A stretch of 64,000 nt of DNA from Micromonospora sp. WMMD1155 (GTDB lineage: Bacteria; Actinomycetota; Actinomycetes; Mycobacteriales; Micromonosporaceae). Below the pieces are notes generated by a model. That model was given only the letters and a program-made list of their open reading frames with translations. It was not told the DNA's origin and ran no database searches. The stretch spans positions 5,642,501-5,706,500 of the forward strand of contig NZ_CP120742.1 of NCBI RefSeq assembly GCF_029581275.1, in the 5' to 3' direction. Shown here in pieces: positions 60,820-64,000 of the stretch. Every line of letters starts with the position of its first letter. Within the stretch, counting starts at the first letter, position 1. Both the position numbers and the translations under genes were made by a program.

Positions 60820-62703
60820 TCAGAAGCCGAGGACGGTCCGCCCGCCGACCACGGGAAGCCGCAGTTCGCTGTCGTTCGGCGCGACCCGCAACTCGGTGCC
60901 GCCCAACGGCAGCAGGGTGTACTCCTGGTCGCTGGAGAACACGACCACGCCGATCCGGTGACCCGCCGGGAAGATGTAGTCCTTCGGTTCCATGGTCCAC
61001 CGGTAGTCGTACATCTTGCCCTGCTTGACCGGCGTCGTCCGGGCGTCGCCGGTGCGGTTCTGCGGATCCATCCAACCCCGGGTCACCACCGTCGGCGCGG
61101 CGGTCGACCCGGCCGGACCATAGTCGACCAGGTACGCGGTCAGGTTCGCGTCCGGCTTGTTGTCGATCGCCATCCGCAGTCGCATCTCCGGCCGCCCGGA
61201 GATGCGTACGCTCTGCGTCAGCTCGGGGGAGCGGTACGCGAGGCGGTTCGCGCTCGCGGTGTCCGGGTTGGACACCAGGGTGTCCGGGTGGATGGTCCGG
61301 CCCTGGTCGACGAAGCTCTGCTCGACCTTGGCCTTCGGCGGCTTACCGGTGGTGAGGGCACCCGGGGTGGTGGCGTCGGTGGCGGCGAACCGCAGGCCCA
61401 CCTCACGGACGGCGGGGTCGGGCCAGTTGGCGTACGTGGTGTAGGCCCGGTCCTCGCGCTGGAGCACGGCGGTCGGCTCGTCCATGATGCCGTTGCGCAC
61501 GTTCCACAGCCAGTAGTCGAACCAGCGGTTCTCGGTCTGCTTGTACGTCCAGGTCTGCCCGCTGGGCAGGGTCACCGAGGCGCTGCTGCCGGGGCCGCCG
61601 TGCCCGCCCTGGTGCAGCCAGATCTTGCGGGGTACGTCGCGCTTGGCGAGCTGGTCCCACCAGCCGGCGAAGTGCTCGGTCTTCACGTTCCAGTCGTTGA
61701 GGCCGTGTACGACGAAGACGCTGGCCTTGACGTTGCGGGCGTCGAGGTAGTCGCGGTCCTGCCAGAACGTCGAGTAGTCGCCGGTGATTCGGTCCTGCTC
61801 CTCGGTGATCGTCGCGAGTTCGTCGGCGCACTGCCCTTCGGCGCGTGCCTGCCCGGCGGTGTACTGGGCCAGGATGTCGAGGTCCTCGCCCTGGTACGTG
61901 CCGGGTGCGACGACCAGGCCGTTGGCTCGGTAGTAGTCGTACCAGCTGCTGATCGCCGAGACCGGGACGATGGTCTTGAGCCCCTTGACCCCGGTGGTGG
62001 CCACCTGGTTGGGCAGGGTGCCGTTGTAGGAGACGCCGGTCATGCCGACCGCGCCGGTGGTCCAGCCGGCGGTGACCGGGGCGCCGTCGGCGTCGTACCC
62101 CTTGGCCCGGCCGTTGAGCCAGTCGATGACCGCCTTGGTGCCGAGCGTCTCGGCCTGGTCGCCGCTGGTCGGGCAGCCGTCCGAGTCGCCGGTGCCGACG
62201 CTCTGGCCCAGCACCACCGCGTACCCGCGGGGCACGTAGTAGTCGTCCAGCGAGCCGGGCAGGTTGGCCTTCGCCTGGGCCCGCTGGACGCTCGCGTCGA
62301 GCGCACGGCGTCCGGTGCGATCGGTCAGACCGTTCTGCGGCAGCTCGTCAACGAGCACGCTCGGGTACGGCACGTCACCCCAGGTGCCCTTGCGGTACGG
62401 GCTGTGCTCGAAGATGACCGGCACCTTGAAGCCGGTGGTCGCGGTCTCCCGGGGTCGGGAGATGTCGATCGCGACCCGGTCGAGCCGGCCGTCGTGGTCG
62501 GTGTCCACCGGCGTCTGGACGAACACCCGCTCCTCGATCGCGTCGGCGAGTGAGAACACCGGTTGGGTCATGCCGTCGCTGACCACGATGCCGGTGGGCG
62601 TGGTGGCGGTCGGCGGTGCAGCCGTCGCGGTGGGGGCTGCGCTGAGCACCAGTGCGCCGGACACACCGACGCTCAGGAGCGCTAGATGACGGGGTCGACG
62701 CAC
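60820..62703 (-). CDS. Secreted Xaa-Pro dipeptidyl-peptidase (S15 family)
   Basis: The 627-residue precursor has a signal peptide (RRPRHLALLSVGVSGALVLSAAPTATAA), an alpha/beta hydrolase domain with nucleophile elbow MTGVSYNGTLPNQVATTG, an active-site His in WLHQGGHGGPG and a C-terminal X-Pro_dipep_C jelly roll (ELRVAP, FPAGHRIGVVVFSSDQ). It would release X-Pro dipeptides outside the cell. GTG at 62703 follows AAGGGAG by seven bases and places the signal at the N-terminus; an ATG at 62775 would add 24 residues. Confidence 0.9.
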   Translation of the reverse strand: MRRPRHLALLSVGVSGALVLSAAPTATAAPPTATTPTGIVVSDGMTQPVFSLADAIEERVFVQTPVDTDHDGRLDRVAIDISRPRETATTGFKVPVIFEHSPYRKGTWGDVPYPSVLVDELPQNGLTDRTGRRALDASVQRAQAKANLPGSLDDYYVPRGYAVVLGQSVGTGDSDGCPTSGDQAETLGTKAVIDWLNGRAKGYDADGAPVTAGWTTGAVGMTGVSYNGTLPNQVATTGVKGLKTIVPVSAISSWYDYYRANGLVVAPGTYQGEDLDILAQYTAGQARAEGQCADELATITEEQDRITGDYSTFWQDRDYLDARNVKASVFVVHGLNDWNVKTEHFAGWWDQLAKRDVPRKIWLHQGGHGGPGSSASVTLPSGQTWTYKQTENRWFDYWLWNVRNGIMDEPTAVLQREDRAYTTYANWPDPAVREVGLRFAATDATTPGALTTGKPPKAKVEQSFVDQGRTIHPDTLVSNPDTASANRLAYRSPELTQSVRISGRPEMRLRMAIDNKPDANLTAYLVDYGPAGSTAAPTVVTRGWMDPQNRTGDARTTPVKQGKMYDYRWTMEPKDYIFPAGHRIGVVVFSSDQEYTLLPLGGTELRVAPNDSELRLPVVGGRTVLGF

Positions 62704-62828
62704 GCGCGTCTCCCTTCGGTTGGGCCGGTCGCCGGGGTCGGCACCGACCGATCTCGAAGATCCATTCGTCGACATGCTAGGACCGTGCCGACGTTCCGTC
62801 GATCCCCTCCGGTGTCCACCGTGGCCGG

Positions 62829-62950
62829 TCAGGGGGTCGGCGGTGTCACCGCGATGATCAGGTGGGTGCGTTCGTCGTCGGCATTGCGGTAGAGGTGCGC
62901 CAGGCGCGAGTCGAAGGTGACCGGCTCGACCTGTTCGCCCTCTGCTCCCT
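62829..62950 (-). pseudogene. C-terminal remnant of a cupin-domain (XRE-cupin-like) regulator
   Basis: About 40 minus-strand codons end EQVEPVTFDSRLAHLYRNADDERTHLIIAVTPPTP and a TGA. This resembles the last cupin strands of XRE-cupin regulators (FDAxxPHxYRN...VVVTPP). An in-frame stop lies just upstream and no start or helix-turn-helix is present, so it is a fragment. The match is short. Confidence 0.5.
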
Positions 62951-63067
62951 TTGTTACGGCGGTGAAAACCCCTCGTCACGGGCCTCAAAAGATCGTTTAT
63001 TCGTGCTTATGATCTTGCGGGAAGTCGCCCGATGAGGCACTTTCGTCCACATTAGACGAGGAGCACC

Positions 63068-64000
63068 ATGCTCAGGAGAACGCGGTGGCTGATGGCGGTT
63101 GCCGTCACGGCCACGACGCTGACCGCCCTACCGGGCGGCTCGGCCACAGCCGGCGGCATCGACCGGCCCGGTGCACCCGCCGCCTCGACCGACGGCAGGA
63201 CGCACACCGTCACCCTGCTGACCGGCGACGTGGTGACTGTCCGCAGCACCGGCTCGGGGTGCCCGCAGGCGACGATCCGGCCGGTCGACCAGAACGCGGT
63301 GATCAGCCAGAGCTGCGGCCCGGACGGTCACCTGCACGTCGTCCCCGCCCGGGTCGCGTCCCAGGTCGGCTCGGTCCTCGACCCCGACCTGTTCGACGTC
63401 ACCACGCTGATCGCCGACGGGTACGACGACGACAACTCCGCCGAGTTGCCGCTCATCGTGCAGCCCGCCACGGCGTCCGCCCGGGTCGCCGCGCTCGGCG
63501 ACGTGCTGCCGCTGCCCAGCATCGGCGCGGTCGCCGGCCGCGTACCCAAGAAGAACCCGGCCACCGCGAAGCTGGCGACCACGTCGCTGCTCGCCGGCGC
63601 GAAGAAGGTCTGGCTCGACCGCAAGGTCCGCGCGACCGCGCTGACCGGCGGCGGACAGCACGCCGCCCTGGACCGCAACCTGGGCCAGATCGCCGCGCCG
63701 GACGCCTGGAAGGCCGGCTACACCGGCAAGGGGACCACCGTCGCGGTACTCGACACCGGCGCCGACTTCACCCACCCGGACCTGGTCGGGCGGATCGCCG
63801 ACCGGGCCGACTTCACCGTCGAGGGCGGCGACGCCGTCGACCACAACGGCCACGGTACGCACGTCGCGTCGACGATCGCCGGGACCGGCGCCGCCGCACA
63901 CGGCCGGCGTCGTGGTGTCGCGCCCGACGCCAAGCTGCTGATCGGCAAGGTCCTGGACGACCACGGCTACGGCGACGACTCCGGGATCATCGCGGCCATG
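63068..64000 (+). CDS. Large secreted S8 subtilase, 3' part outside the window
   Basis: The first 311 codons encode a signal peptide (LRRTRWLMAVAVTATTLTALPGGSATA), a long propeptide (HTVTLLTGDVVTVRSTG, HLHVVPARVASQ, LDPDLFDVTTLI) typical of large actinobacterial S8 peptidases, and the start of the catalytic domain with Asp in VAVLDTGADFTHPDL and His in DHNGHGTHVASTIAG; the Ser lies beyond 64000. GAGGAG precedes the ATG by five bases. A TATGAT box at 63008 may be its -10. Confidence 0.93.
   Translation, partial: MLRRTRWLMAVAVTATTLTALPGGSATAGGIDRPGAPAASTDGRTHTVTLLTGDVVTVRSTGSGCPQATIRPVDQNAVISQSCGPDGHLHVVPARVASQVGSVLDPDLFDVTTLIADGYDDDNSAELPLIVQPATASARVAALGDVLPLPSIGAVAGRVPKKNPATAKLATTSLLAGAKKVWLDRKVRATALTGGGQHAALDRNLGQIAAPDAWKAGYTGKGTTVAVLDTGADFTHPDLVGRIADRADFTVEGGDAVDHNGHGTHVASTIAGTGAAAHGRRRGVAPDAKLLIGKVLDDHGYGDDSGIIAAM

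Noticed and set aside
60234..61028. Long open frames over the 60.2-60.8 kb gap.
   Set aside because: Translations are Arg/Pro/Ala-rich, cross inverted repeats and overlap the real S15 gene on the other strand.

Overview
The window is high-GC DNA from a mycelial actinomycete, most likely Micromonospora or a close relative. This is inferred from codon use, many GTG starts, leaderless genes with TAnnnT boxes just upstream, an XRE/DUF397 pair, a DUF222-HNH gene, an EACC1 protein and many secreted polysaccharide-degrading enzymes with CBM2 or ricin-type modules. No rRNA, tRNA or CRISPR array was seen.

Layout. 1-10 kb: tail of a discoidin-like protein, a monooxygenase/MarR pair, an OmpR-type two-component system, DUF5872, GNAT and PepSY genes, an ABC exporter, a hydrolase and a DUF222-HNH gene. 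10-22 kb: MerR/thioredoxin pair, chitosanase, and a xylan/arabinan locus (GH43, ABC importer, LacI, arabinofuranosidase-like enzyme) whose three control regions share a GAAnnTTCCGG motif. 22-28 kb: methyltransferase, a repeat-rich gap, XRE/DUF397, and an M14 carboxypeptidase gene cut in two by an IS110-family element. 28-45 kb: EACC1, chitinase, BASS transporter, PPOX enzyme, epimerase, subtilase, GH128-like glycosidase, LtrA, GNAT, a frameshifted hydrolase, aldo/keto reductase with a divergent TetR/hydrolase pair, and an ABC-F protein. 45.5-57.3 kb: a ten-gene, tightly coupled operon (LacI, two permeases, binding protein, two ADP-ribosylglycohydrolase-family proteins, ribokinase, a glycosidase/FGE-like fusion, CaiB-type CoA transferase, CitE-type lyase). 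57-64 kb: DUF305 and DUF1996 secreted proteins, a C39-like protease, a repeat-rich gap, an S15 peptidase and the start of a large subtilase.

Two observations stand out. First, removing 1,299 bp around the IS110 element restores one M14 frame of 936 residues and leaves a single CT core; the noncoding end of the element holds short segments matching both the target flank and its own end, which is the arrangement expected of a bridge RNA. Second, the ten-gene operon looks like an uncharacterised catabolic system for an imported ribosylated or glycosylated compound. It has LacI palindromes around its promoter, one inside the first codons of its own repressor gene. Several perfect inverted repeats, four of them carrying GATC near their ends, sit between genes, and one has been captured as coding sequence at the end of the ABC-F gene.
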